59,199 bases of DNA. It comes from an uncultured Flavobacterium sp. Lineage in GTDB: Bacteria; Bacteroidota; Bacteroidia; Flavobacteriales; Flavobacteriaceae. This document shows positions 52,944-59,199 of the stretch, piece after piece. Numbering within the stretch: position 1 is the first letter of the stretch; each line of letters opens with the position of its first letter. The stretch lies in NCBI RefSeq assembly GCF_947632075.1, contig NZ_CANRNX010000006.1, forward strand, positions 1 to 59,199, written 5' to 3'. Below the pieces are notes generated by a model that ran no database searches, had not been told where the DNA came from, and saw only the letters and a program-made list of their open reading frames with translations. The position numbers were made by a program, and so were the translations under genes.

Positions 52944-54113
52944 TTATATTTCTTCTGACCAAACGGTTCTTTTAATATAATCTGTATATGAAATAATAAT
53001 ACGAACTACTTTCTCCGAAACATTAGGCATTGAATAATCAGCTACCGGACGGAAGTTTGGTAATTGGTTATTGGTAACTTGTAATTGGTTGCGATCACCA
53101 ACTACTTGGGTTTCTAATTGTACTAAACCTTGTAAGATACGCTCTGGTGATAAACCTACCATCATTACCGATGCTTCTTCCATTGCCTCTGGTCGTTCGT
53201 GCGCTTGACGGATGTTTAATGCTCTAAAATTTAAGATTGAAGATTCTTCAGAAATAGTACCAGAATCTGATAAAACGGCATACGCACGTTTTTGTAAGGC
53301 ATTGTAATCGTGGAATCCTAATGGTTTTAAAAACTGTACTTCTGGACGCATTTCAATTTGCATCTTGTCAATCATGTTTTTTGTACGGGGGTGTGTAGAA
53401 ACAATGATTGGGTAGTTGTATTTTTCTGCAATGGCATTTAATGAAGTCATTAATCCACGGAAGTTTTTCTCCGAATTGATATTCTCTTCACGGTGTGCAG
53501 AAACCACAAAGAATTTACCTTCTTCTAAACCTAATTTCACTAACACATTAGAAGCTTCAATTTGTGGTAAATAATGATTCAATACCTCAAACATAGGCGA
53601 ACCTGTTTTGATGATACGGTCTGCTGGTAATCCTTCACGTAATAAATATTCACGAGCGATATCCGAATACGTTAAGTTGATATCCGAAGTATGGTCCACA
53701 ATCTTACGGTTTGTTTCTTCAGGAACGCGTTGATCAAAACAACGATTTCCTGCTTCCATGTGGAAAATAGGAATGTGACGTTTCTTCGCAGGGATTGCGC
53801 ATAAACAAGAATTGGTATCACCTAAAACCAAAAAAGCATCTGGTTTTAATTCTTCTAATAATGGATCTATCTTAATCAAGATATTACCTACTGTTTCAGT
53901 TGCTGTTTTACCAGCAGCTTCTAAGAAATAATCTGGTTTACGTAAGCCTAAATCTTCAAAGAAAATTTGGTTTAATTCGTAATCATAATTTTGACCGGTA
54001 TGTACAATGATGTGGTCAATAGCTTCAGAATTGTCTAAAGCTATTAATACTCTTGATAGTCTTATGATTTCTGGTCGCGTACCCACAACCGTCATTACTT
54101 TTAGTTTTTGCAT
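52944..54113 (-). CDS. wecB: UDP-N-acetyl sugar 2-epimerase (CapG/WbjD/FnlC type)
   Basis: Non-hydrolysing 2-epimerase of 389 residues. Motifs: VVGTRPEIIRLSRV, GQNYDYELNQIFFEDLGLRKPDY, HTSDINLTYSD, SAHREENINSEKNF, LSDSGTISEESSIL. In company with CapE- and CapF-like enzymes the likely product is UDP-N-acetyl-L-fucosamine (third step). Near the C-terminus the 17-residue stretch VGDRNQLQVTNNQLPNF has no counterpart in typical homologues. It lies over five heptads (53057-53091) of the repeat array, so a repeat has been inserted in frame. The tail VADYSMPNVSEKVVRIIISYTDYIKRTVWSEEI is normal. Confidence 0.9.
   Translation of the reverse strand: MQKLKVMTVVGTRPEIIRLSRVLIALDNSEAIDHIIVHTGQNYDYELNQIFFEDLGLRKPDYFLEAAGKTATETVGNILIKIDPLLEELKPDAFLVLGDTNSCLCAIPAKKRHIPIFHMEAGNRCFDQRVPEETNRKIVDHTSDINLTYSDIAREYLLREGLPADRIIKTGSPMFEVLNHYLPQIEASNVLVKLGLEEGKFFVVSAHREENINSEKNFRGLMTSLNAIAEKYNYPIIVSTHPRTKNMIDKMQIEMRPEVQFLKPLGFHDYNALQKRAYAVLSDSGTISEESSILNFRALNIRQAHERPEAMEEASVMMVGLSPERILQGLVQLETQVVGDRNQLQVTNNQLPNFRPVADYSMPNVSEKVVRIIISYTDYIKRTVWSEEI
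53057..53091 (+). repeat. Heptad array within the epimerase coding region
   Basis: Five consecutive 7-mers on the plus strand: TTGGTAA, TTGGTTA, TTGGTAA, CTTGTAA, TTGGTTG. Same consensus as the arrays in the neighbouring gaps (YTDGTAA). Confidence 0.75.
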
Positions 54114-54119
54114 AATGTA

Positions 54120-54236
54120 TAGCTTTTAGCTTTTAGCTTTCAGTTTTCAGCTGAATTGCTATTGCTTATATTATTTTTGATTGTTTTTAGCTGTTGGCTG
54201 TTTGCTTTGAGCTGATGGCTGACTTCTGTTAGCTGC
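54120..54236 (+). repeat. Heptad arrays upstream of (left of) the first four-helix-bundle gene
   Basis: Two arrays of degenerate 7-mers: TTAGCTT-type at about 54120-54150 (AGCTTTT, AGCTTTT, AGCTTTC, AGTTTTC) and TTAGCTG-type at 54187-54235 (TTAGCTG, TTGGCTG, TTTGCTT, TGAGCTG, ATGGCTG, ACTTCTG, TTAGCTG). Both are on the plus strand. Confidence 0.8.
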
Positions 54237-54239
54237 CTA

Positions 54240-54593
54240 TTAGCCTTTTAATATATTTATTAAACCTGCTAACATCTTTTTAATTTCAATTACTTGTTCG
54301 TTTAACCTGTTGTAGTTTTCTAAATTAATAAATTTCAATTCATAAGATAGAAAAATTAAATATTCTACTTCGCTGGCTGAAGCAAAACTAATTTGAATAA
54401 ATCTTTTAAAATCTACATCACTACCTCTTCCACAACCTTCCGCAATATTTGTTGGAATAGAAACCGATGCTCTTTTTAACTGTGAAGTTAATCCATAAAT
54501 TTCTTCCCTAGGAAAACCAATCGAAATTTTATAAATATCTTTAGTCAGAATATGAGCTTTCTCCCAAACCAATAATTGTTTAAAGTCTTTCAT
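54240..54593 (-). CDS. Four-helix-bundle protein (S23/IVP family)
   Basis: 117-residue helical protein with the family signature: short N-terminal DFKQLLVWEKAH, YGLTSQLKRASVSIPTNIAEG (about 43-64) and CGRGSDVDFKRFIQISFASASEVEYLIFLSYEL. This is the four-helix-bundle/S23 family originally found as the intervening-sequence protein of 23S rRNA; members occur as single genes in Bacteroidota and are relatives of the DGR accessory protein Avd. Function unknown. It stands alone between the cap genes. Heptad repeats flank it, in inverted orientation on the two sides. Confidence 0.85.
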   Translation of the reverse strand: MKDFKQLLVWEKAHILTKDIYKISIGFPREEIYGLTSQLKRASVSIPTNIAEGCGRGSDVDFKRFIQISFASASEVEYLIFLSYELKFINLENYNRLNEQVIEIKKMLAGLINILKG

Positions 54594-54629
54594 GTTTTTA
54601 AGTTCTTAGTGATTATCGGTCAGCATTAA

Positions 54630-54662
54630 GTCTATTTTCTGAAAGCTGAAAGCTGACTGCTC
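54630..54662 (-). repeat. Heptad array right of the first four-helix-bundle gene
   Basis: On the minus strand TCAGCTT, TCAGCTT and TCAGAAA follow in 7-base phase. It is the same flavour as the left TTAGCTT array but in opposite orientation. Confidence 0.65.
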
Positions 54663-54665
54663 AAT

Positions 54666-55799
54666 TTAAACTTCTAAAAAATAGGTATCCGCATCTTCGG
54701 GATTAAATGGTTCATCGATCCAAAAAATGGTATATAAATCTTCATCTCCAATATTTTTGATGTTGTGTGTGTACCAAATGGGCATATCTACATACACAGG
54801 TTCGTTTCCGTCTAAATAGAAATCCATCACTTCGTCTGTATCTATTTTACGTAATTGAATCAAAGCTTTCCCTTTGATTACAGCAAAACGTTCGATTTTT
54901 CTGGTATGGTAATGATTACCTCGAGTGATTCCTGGAACAGTTGTTGAAAATGAACACTGTCCGCCAATACCTAAACGAATGATTTCAACAAAGGCTCCAC
55001 GTGGATCGGTGTGTTGTGTGAATTTTACTGGGAAATGGTTTTTATGATCGATATACGTTCTAAACGTATTGAATAAATTATGTTCGAATTTAGATTGTAG
55101 TACTGGAATCTCTCCGTTATCAAAATATTTTGTTTTATACTCGTTTAACAAAGCTAAAACTTCCGAAACTTTTTTATGAGCTGTAGGCTCAATCCATAAA
55201 GCAGGATTTGATTTTTCTGATTTAATTTGTTCAAGAATCACTTGTACTAATTCTTGCACATAAATTAGCTTTACATCGCCATCAGTTGCAATCGTTGGCG
55301 TTTCACCGTGTGTTAATTGATGACAAAAAGTCGCTATAAACGAATTATAAAATGGTTTACCAAAAGCACCAAATACATTCGGTATGATTAACCCAGTAAT
55401 CTTTCCTCCATTTTGGTTTGCCCAATTTACTAATGCTTCACGACCTTCACGTTTTGAGTTCCCATATAAATTATCTCTTTCTTCTTGTGTAGAGGATGAA
55501 ATTAAAATATGGGATTTAGAACCTGTTCTCTCTAAAGAAGCAACTAACTTTTTAGCTAATTGTACGTTGGTATCGTAAATAACCTGTTCACTTTCGTGGC
55601 GATTCATCGCAGCTAAATGTACAATAACATCACACTGTGCTACAAAAGCATCTAATTGTAAATCGTCTTCAAAAAAATCTTTTTGAAAATCGATTCGTTC
55701 AAACTCTTCTGGAAATAAACCTAATGTGTTATATAAATGACTTCCTACAAAGCCATTTTGACCAGTTATTCCTATTTTTTTTGGTAAATTATTATTCAT
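54666..55799 (-). CDS. capF: CapF-like bifunctional reductase/epimerase
   Basis: 377 residues: an N-terminal SDR domain with GITGQNGFVGSHLY (10-23), the nucleotide fold and LYGNSKREGREAL (YxxxK), and a C-terminal cupin domain (about 245-377) with the metal-binding GITRGNHYHTRKIERF and DMPIWYTHNIKN. CapF reduces the 4-keto sugar intermediate in UDP-N-acetyl-L-fucosamine synthesis and the cupin epimerises it. Order in the operon: CapE (56.8 kb) first, then CapF, then the 2-epimerase. Confidence 0.88.
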   Translation of the reverse strand: MNNNLPKKIGITGQNGFVGSHLYNTLGLFPEEFERIDFQKDFFEDDLQLDAFVAQCDVIVHLAAMNRHESEQVIYDTNVQLAKKLVASLERTGSKSHILISSSTQEERDNLYGNSKREGREALVNWANQNGGKITGLIIPNVFGAFGKPFYNSFIATFCHQLTHGETPTIATDGDVKLIYVQELVQVILEQIKSEKSNPALWIEPTAHKKVSEVLALLNEYKTKYFDNGEIPVLQSKFEHNLFNTFRTYIDHKNHFPVKFTQHTDPRGAFVEIIRLGIGGQCSFSTTVPGITRGNHYHTRKIERFAVIKGKALIQLRKIDTDEVMDFYLDGNEPVYVDMPIWYTHNIKNIGDEDLYTIFWIDEPFNPEDADTYFLEV

Positions 55800-55810
55800 A
55801 ATGTTTTTTT

Positions 55811-55887
55811 TTGGTAACTATTAACTAGTAACTGGTAATTAGTGACTGGTGACTAGTAATTGGTATTTTGTAACTAGCTGTTAGCTT
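55811..55887 (+). repeat. Heptad array between capF and the cupin gene
   Basis: Ten 7-mers from 55811: TTGGTAA, CTATTAA, CTAGTAA, CTGGTAA, TTAGTGA, CTGGTGA, CTAGTAA, TTGGTAT, TTTGTAA and CTAGCTG, then TTAGC. The last units slide from the TAGTAA to the TAGCTG flavour, linking the two families. Confidence 0.85.
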
Positions 55888-55888
55888 T

Positions 55889-56296
55889 TTACTTCCTAAC
55901 AAAATACTCTAAAGGGTAACGTAATTCATCTTGTACTTCACCCAAAGCATAATCAGACAAAACTAATAATTTACTACCAGGTTCCAAAGCTTGAATACAT
56001 GAAAGATGTTTAGGTGGTAAATATAAATAATCTAAATTTCCTTCTTCGATTTCAAACCAATACATCCCAACCTCAGGACTTAAATCATTGACAGCATCAA
56101 AGAGAATCATCCCTACTCTAAATTTCCCTTTCATGGCAGCAAACCAACGACTTTCTATCTGATGTCCCTGCCAACCGCGAATAAATTCGGTTGAATGATT
56201 TTCAATCGTATAAATACGTTTTATCTTAGAGGCATCAAAATCGTTGTTATAGGTTATGATACCTCGCTTGTCTGTATGTTTGTTTCCTTTTATCAT
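55889..56296 (-). CDS. Cupin-type sugar epimerase (WxcM/FdtA-like)
   Basis: 135-residue single-domain cupin: MIKGNKHTDKRGIITYN, NHSTEFIRGWQGHQIESRWFAAMKGKFRVG, and LYLPPKHLSCIQALEPGSKLLVLSDYALGEVQDE. This is the dTDP-4-dehydrorhamnose 3,5-epimerase-like/WxcM-like family, which in surface-polysaccharide loci epimerises or isomerises nucleotide-linked keto sugars. The operon position between CapE and CapF suggests it acts on the same 4-keto intermediate. A heptad array touches its start codon. Confidence 0.75.
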   Translation of the reverse strand: MIKGNKHTDKRGIITYNNDFDASKIKRIYTIENHSTEFIRGWQGHQIESRWFAAMKGKFRVGMILFDAVNDLSPEVGMYWFEIEEGNLDYLYLPPKHLSCIQALEPGSKLLVLSDYALGEVQDELRYPLEYFVRK

Positions 56297-56359
56297 TTGT
56301 AACTGGTAACTTGTAACTTGTAACTTGTAACTGGTGATTGGTAAATGGTAACTTATGAC
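56297..56359 (+). repeat. Heptad array abutting the cupin start codon
   Basis: Nine 7-mers beginning directly after the start codon complement: TTGTAAC, TGGTAAC, TTGTAAC, TTGTAAC, TTGTAAC, TGGTGAT, TGGTAAA, TGGTAAC, TTATGAC. Confidence 0.9.
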
Positions 56360-56376
56360 TAGATTTTATAAAAAAC

Positions 56377-56446
56377 TAATCTCTATTCACAAATTCACTA
56401 ATTACTATTTACTAACCATTTATTACTAATTACTTATTGCTGATTA
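56377..56446 (-). repeat. Heptad array in opposite orientation
   Basis: Plus-strand ACTAATC, TCTATTC, ACAAATT, CACTAAT, TACTATT, TACTAAC, CATTTAT, TACTAAT, TACTTAT. On the minus strand this is TTAGTAA-like, so the same consensus is inverted relative to 56297-56359. Confidence 0.8.
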
Positions 56447-56815
56447 ATTTAGTTTTTGTTTAATCGATTTAATCAATCCAAATAACATTTTAGAAATTTG
56501 GTTCAATTTGGTCATCAAATTATCATAATCTGATTTAGAAATAAACTCAAGATTTAAAGAAATTAATAATTGTGTATCTATTTCTTGAACGCTTCCTAAA
56601 GCAATATATAGAAACTGTAAAAACTCTTTATCTGAACGTCTACCTGCTCCTTCTGCAATATTACTTGGAACAGATACAGCAGCTCTTCTAATTTGATTGG
56701 TAATCCCAAATTGTTCTTCTTTTGGATATGACTTTGTTATAGCATATATTTCTGTAACAAAATCAATACTTAATTTCCAAACTTCTAAATCTTTATGCGT
56801 TCTCACACTAATCAC
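56444..56815 (-). CDS. Four-helix-bundle protein (S23/IVP family), second copy
   Basis: 123 residues with SVRTHKDLEVWKLSIDFVTEIYA and FGITNQIRRAAVSVPSNIAEGAGRRSDKEF, the same signature as the copy at 54.2-54.6 kb but clearly diverged (roughly half identical by eye), so not a recent duplication. Located between the cupin gene and CapE, again bracketed by heptads. Function unknown; relatives include the intervening-sequence protein and the Avd protein of diversity-generating retroelements. Confidence 0.85.
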   Translation of the reverse strand: MISVRTHKDLEVWKLSIDFVTEIYAITKSYPKEEQFGITNQIRRAAVSVPSNIAEGAGRRSDKEFLQFLYIALGSVQEIDTQLLISLNLEFISKSDYDNLMTKLNQISKMLFGLIKSIKQKLN

Positions 56816-56840
56816 AAATTACAAGTCACTAATAACAAAG
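56810..56840 (-). repeat. Short heptad array at the CapE stop
   Basis: Plus strand ACTAATC, ACAAATT, ACAAGTC, ACTAATA; minus strand gives TTAGTGA, CTTGTAA, TTTGTGA. Same family and orientation as 56377-56446. The first six bases overlap the N-terminus of the four-helix-bundle gene. Confidence 0.65.
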
Positions 56841-56842
56841 AA

Positions 56843-57880
56843 TTACTCAGCGTATTGTCTAGCATCTTCTCCAAAAACTTCTTTACGAATTAAGGGTAAG
56901 GTAGAAATCAATTTTTTAAGTCCTTCTACGCCTTGTTGTTCGGTATTATGAGAATGGTAATCTTCGATTTTAGAAACATCTTCTTCGCCTTCTGAGAAAT
57001 ATTTGGCGTAATTTAAATCACGATTATCCGCAGGTACACGGTAGAAATCACCCATGTCTTCGGCTTTCATCATCTCTTCACGCGTACATAACGTTTCGTA
57101 TAACTTTTCTCCATGACGGGTACCAATCACTTTCACTGGTACTTCTTTACCCGTTAATTCGATTAGTGCTTGCGCTAAATCACCAATAGTCCCGGCAGGT
57201 GCTTTGTTCACGAATAAATCTCCTGGATTTGCGTGTTCGAAAGCAAATAATACTAAGTCAACGGCATCCTCTAACGACATAAAGAAACGTGACATGTTTG
57301 GATCTGTAATGGTTATCGGTTCTCCTTTTTGGATTTGATTTAAAAACAACGGAATCACCGAGCCACGAGACGCCATCACGTTACCGTAACGTGTTAAACA
57401 AACAACAGTATCTTTTAAATTACGGGCTTCAGCCACCGCTACTTTCTCCATCATCGCTTTAGAAATTCCCATAGCGTTGATTGGATACGCCGCTTTATCT
57501 GTTGATAAACAGATAACCTTTTTTACCCCGTTAGATGCCGCAGCACGTATTACGTTTTGCGTTCCTTCTACATTGGTTTTCACCGCTTGCATTGGGAAGA
57601 ACTCACAAGAAGGTACTTGTTTTAAAGCCGCTGCATGGAAAATATAATCAACCCCACGAGTTGCAGGTTCTACAGAAGCATAATCACGTACATCACCAAT
57701 GTAATATTTAATTTTAGTATTCTTATATAAATTACGCATATCGTCTTGTTTTTTCTCATCACGAGAAAAAATACGGATTTCAGAAAAGTGATCCGTTTCT
57801 AAAAAACGATGTAAAACCGCAGTTCCAAAAGAACCTGTTCCTCCAGTGATTAAAAGTGTTTTATTTTTTATGGTTTGCAT
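56843..57880 (-). CDS. capE: UDP-N-acetylglucosamine 4,6-dehydratase/5-epimerase (CapE/FnlA/WbjB)
   Basis: Extended SDR enzyme of 345 residues that starts UDP-N-acetyl-L-fucosamine synthesis. Rossmann loop ITGGTGSFGT (11-20), HAAALKQVP, LSTDKA (125-130). The position normally held by the catalytic Tyr is Met137 in MGISK (137-141), a hallmark of the CapE subgroup that uses M-x3-K. The C-terminal EEDVSKIEDYHSHNTEQQGVEGLKKLI helix completes it. 11 bp separate it from the dehydrogenase gene upstream. Confidence 0.92.
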   Translation of the reverse strand: MQTIKNKTLLITGGTGSFGTAVLHRFLETDHFSEIRIFSRDEKKQDDMRNLYKNTKIKYYIGDVRDYASVEPATRGVDYIFHAAALKQVPSCEFFPMQAVKTNVEGTQNVIRAAASNGVKKVICLSTDKAAYPINAMGISKAMMEKVAVAEARNLKDTVVCLTRYGNVMASRGSVIPLFLNQIQKGEPITITDPNMSRFFMSLEDAVDLVLFAFEHANPGDLFVNKAPAGTIGDLAQALIELTGKEVPVKVIGTRHGEKLYETLCTREEMMKAEDMGDFYRVPADNRDLNYAKYFSEGEEDVSKIEDYHSHNTEQQGVEGLKKLISTLPLIRKEVFGEDARQYAE

Positions 57881-57891
57881 CTTAAAAAAAA

Positions 57892-59199
57892 TTATAATCT
57901 ATTATCAGCTTCTGCTAAAATCCCTTTTACATCGTAAATCACACCACCAACATTTAAGAATTGATTTAAATCTAAAGCTATAAATTCTTTGTGTGCCACT
58001 GTTAATACAATGGCATCGAACTTACCTTCGACAAGCTCAGGTACCAGTTCAGCATGACATGGTAGATTGTATTCGTGCAATACCTCCGCTGGGTTTGCCC
58101 AAGGATCGTAAGTTACTACTTCTACGCCGTAATCTTGTAAAGCAGTAATTACATCCACCGCTTTGGTGTTGCGTACATCAGGGCAGTTTTCTTTAAAGGT
58201 AATTCCTAAATTTAACACACGAGCACCACATACGTTGATTTTTTTCTTAATCATCGTTTTAATTACTTGTGAAGCTACATATTCTCCCATAGAATCGTTC
58301 AATCGACGCCCAGCTAAAATAATTTCTGGATGGTAGCCAGCTTCTTGCGCTTTTTGTGCTAAGTAATACGGATCTACTCCAATACAATGCCCACCTACTA
58401 ATCCTGGTTTAAATGGTAAGAAATTCCATTTGGTACCCGCAGCTTCTAAAACCGCATGGGTATCAATATCTAATAAATTAAAAATTTTAGCTAATTCGTT
58501 TACGAAAGCGATATTAATGTCGCGTTGTGAGTTTTCAATTACTTTAGCTGCTTCAGCCACTTTAATAGTTGGCGCTAAGTGCGTACCTGCAACTATTACT
58601 TCTTTATATAAATTGTTTACCACTGCACCAATCTCCGGTGTAGAACCTGAAGTTACTTTTAAGATTTTATCAACGGTATGTTCTTTATCCCCAGGATTGA
58701 TACGCTCTGGCGAATAACCCGCAAAGAAATCTTCGTTAAATTTTAAGCCCGAGACTCTCTCCAAAACAGGAATACATTCTTCTTCCGTAACCCCTGGATA
58801 TACTGTAGATTCGTAAATTACGATATCTCCTTTTTTTAATACTTTTCCTACCGTTTCTGAAGATTTATATAAAGGTGTTAAATCTGGACGGTTGTTTTTA
58901 TCTACAGGAGTTGGAACTGTAACGACATAAATGTTTGCGCTTTTAATGTCGTCTATATTTGATGAACAGTATAGTCCTGTTTTAAACTCTTCATAAGATC
59001 CTGAAACAAGTTCAGGATGACAGTTAAAGGGATTTTCTTTTACTAAAACTGCTTGTAAAACTTCATCAGAAACTTCTAGAGTAAAATCATTTCCATTATT
59101 TAACTCTTCAATACGTTTTTGGTTGATATCGAATCCTACTACAGGAAATTTAGTTGCAAATAAACGGGCTAAAGGTAAACCAACGTAGCCTAAACCTAT
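57892..59199 (-). CDS. UDP-N-acetylhexosamine dehydrogenase (TviB/WbpO type), cut by window edge
   Basis: The frame is open to the right edge, so the gene is 5-prime truncated by the window; a Met at 58764 is internal. Product visible: 435 codons, starting IGLGYVGLPLARLF (nucleotide loop). VVTVPTPVD, STVYPGVTEEECIPVLE and the active-site Cys in GGHCIGVDPYYLA support an NAD-dependent UDP-sugar dehydrogenase acting on a HexNAc (TviB/WbpO). Two in-frame insertions look foreign: FNCHPELVSGSYEEF (about 58990-59040) and PCHAELVPELVEGKFD (about 58015-58065). Typical homologues lack both. Confidence 0.88.
   Translation of the reverse strand: MGLGYVGLPLARLFATKFPVVGFDINQKRIEELNNGNDFTLEVSDEVLQAVLVKENPFNCHPELVSGSYEEFKTGLYCSSNIDDIKSANIYVVTVPTPVDKNNRPDLTPLYKSSETVGKVLKKGDIVIYESTVYPGVTEEECIPVLERVSGLKFNEDFFAGYSPERINPGDKEHTVDKILKVTSGSTPEIGAVVNNLYKEVIVAGTHLAPTIKVAEAAKVIENSQRDINIAFVNELAKIFNLLDIDTHAVLEAAGTKWNFLPFKPGLVGGHCIGVDPYYLAQKAQEAGYHPEIILAGRRLNDSMGEYVASQVIKTMIKKKINVCGARVLNLGITFKENCPDVRNTKAVDVITALQDYGVEVVTYDPWANPAEVLHEYNLPCHAELVPELVEGKFDAIVLTVAHKEFIALDLNQFLNVGGVIYDVKGILAEADNRL
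58024..58060. repeat. Second insertion element in the dehydrogenase
   Basis: ACCTTCGACAAGCTCAGG, then TACCAGTTCAGCATGACA. In the frame it encodes HAELVPELVEG, a peptide typical of this palindromic repeat family. The central GGTACC is palindromic. It lies where related enzymes have a short, different loop. Confidence 0.65.
58998..59018. repeat. Palindromic insertion element in the dehydrogenase
   Basis: Hairpin ATCCTGAA-ACAAG-TTCAGGAT: 8-bp stem, 5-base loop. In frame it encodes PELVSGS. The same kind of sequence (CCTGAAACAAGTTCAGGATG) is a widespread intergenic palindrome in many bacteria (from memory). Confidence 0.75.

Noticed and set aside
54240..56815. Four-helix-bundle genes as parts of a diversity-generating retroelement (Avd)
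   Set aside because: No reverse transcriptase and no template/variable repeat pair with adenine-biased differences were seen in the window. The relation is only at family level.
54120..56840. Heptad arrays as a CRISPR array
   Set aside because: Repeats are 7 bp, directly adjacent with no spacers and heavily degenerate; no cas genes nearby.
57892..58764. Dehydrogenase starting at the internal Met (58764)
   Set aside because: The frame is open and matches the family (IGLGYVGLPLARLF...) to the right edge of the window. The Met is internal and the true start is outside.

Overview
The window looks like a chromosomal stretch of a low-GC member of the Flavobacteriaceae (Flavobacterium-like, Bacteroidota). 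The signs are strongly AT-rich DNA, lipoproteins with Bacteroidota-style lipoboxes, a type IX secretion (T9SS) sorting tail at about 37.6 kb, a DUF349 protein, a GHL10-type lipoprotein, and promoters of the Bacteroidota form TTG-N19/20-TAnnTTTG (clearest before tRNA-Val and before the alanine/saccharopine dehydrogenase-like gene). Ribosome binding sites of the Shine-Dalgarno kind are mostly absent, as usual in this phylum.

From 0 to 38 kb the content is mostly core: NlpC/P60 lipoprotein, DUF349 protein, aroE, a TPR protein, a class III aminotransferase with an OstA-like protein, a TauE/SafE permease broken by an internal deletion, two small lipoproteins, a K+ channel-like protein with a non-canonical filter, a tyrosine phosphatase, an unusual pair made of a PglC-like sugar transferase and a type II (archaeal-like) GAPDH homologue, gap, lipA, an OmpA porin, an EamA/NUDIX pair, a lipid A phosphatase/phosphoethanolamine transferase pair, tRNA-Val, folC, ExbB/ExbD, kdsB, a RecD-like helicase, DUF3822/rsmD, a rhodanese-thioredoxin lipoprotein, a GHL10 hydrolase, a processive GT2, uvrB and a T9SS-secreted protein. 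Convergent gene pairs share clean bidirectional hairpin terminators.

From 38.6 to 43.3 kb the sequence is in decay and rearranged. nagB carries an exact 32-bp tandem duplication across its start codon. Next comes a frameshifted SRPBCC remnant joined to an AraC regulator lacking its N-terminus, then a 38-codon C-terminal stub of a DegT/DnrJ-type sugar aminotransferase. An island follows: a short DNA-binding-like ORF, about 730 bp of atypical spacer, and an orphan 248-residue protein.

From 43.3 kb to the right edge (about 16 kb, all minus strand) lies a Wzx/Wzy-type capsule or O-antigen operon, transcribed from the window edge leftwards. It begins with a UDP-HexNAc dehydrogenase (cut by the edge). 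CapE/CapF/CapG-type enzymes, which make UDP-N-acetyl-L-fucosamine, and a cupin sugar epimerase follow. Then come five GT4 glycosyltransferases, a Wzy polymerase, a Wzx flippase, a WecA/MraY-like initiating transferase and a NeuD/PglD-like acetyltransferase. The glycosyltransferase block is very AT-rich and tightly overlapped, whereas the nucleotide-sugar genes are less AT-rich.

The most striking structure is at 53.0-56.9 kb. Every gap between the cap genes holds degenerate arrays of 7-bp repeats (YTDGTAA and TTAGCTK flavours), often in opposite orientations, around two four-helix-bundle (S23/IVP-like) genes; one such array lies in frame inside the CapG-type epimerase. The dehydrogenase carries two further short repeat-like insertions in frame. 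Together these suggest a heptad-repeat/four-helix-bundle cassette that has spread through a surface-polysaccharide operon.
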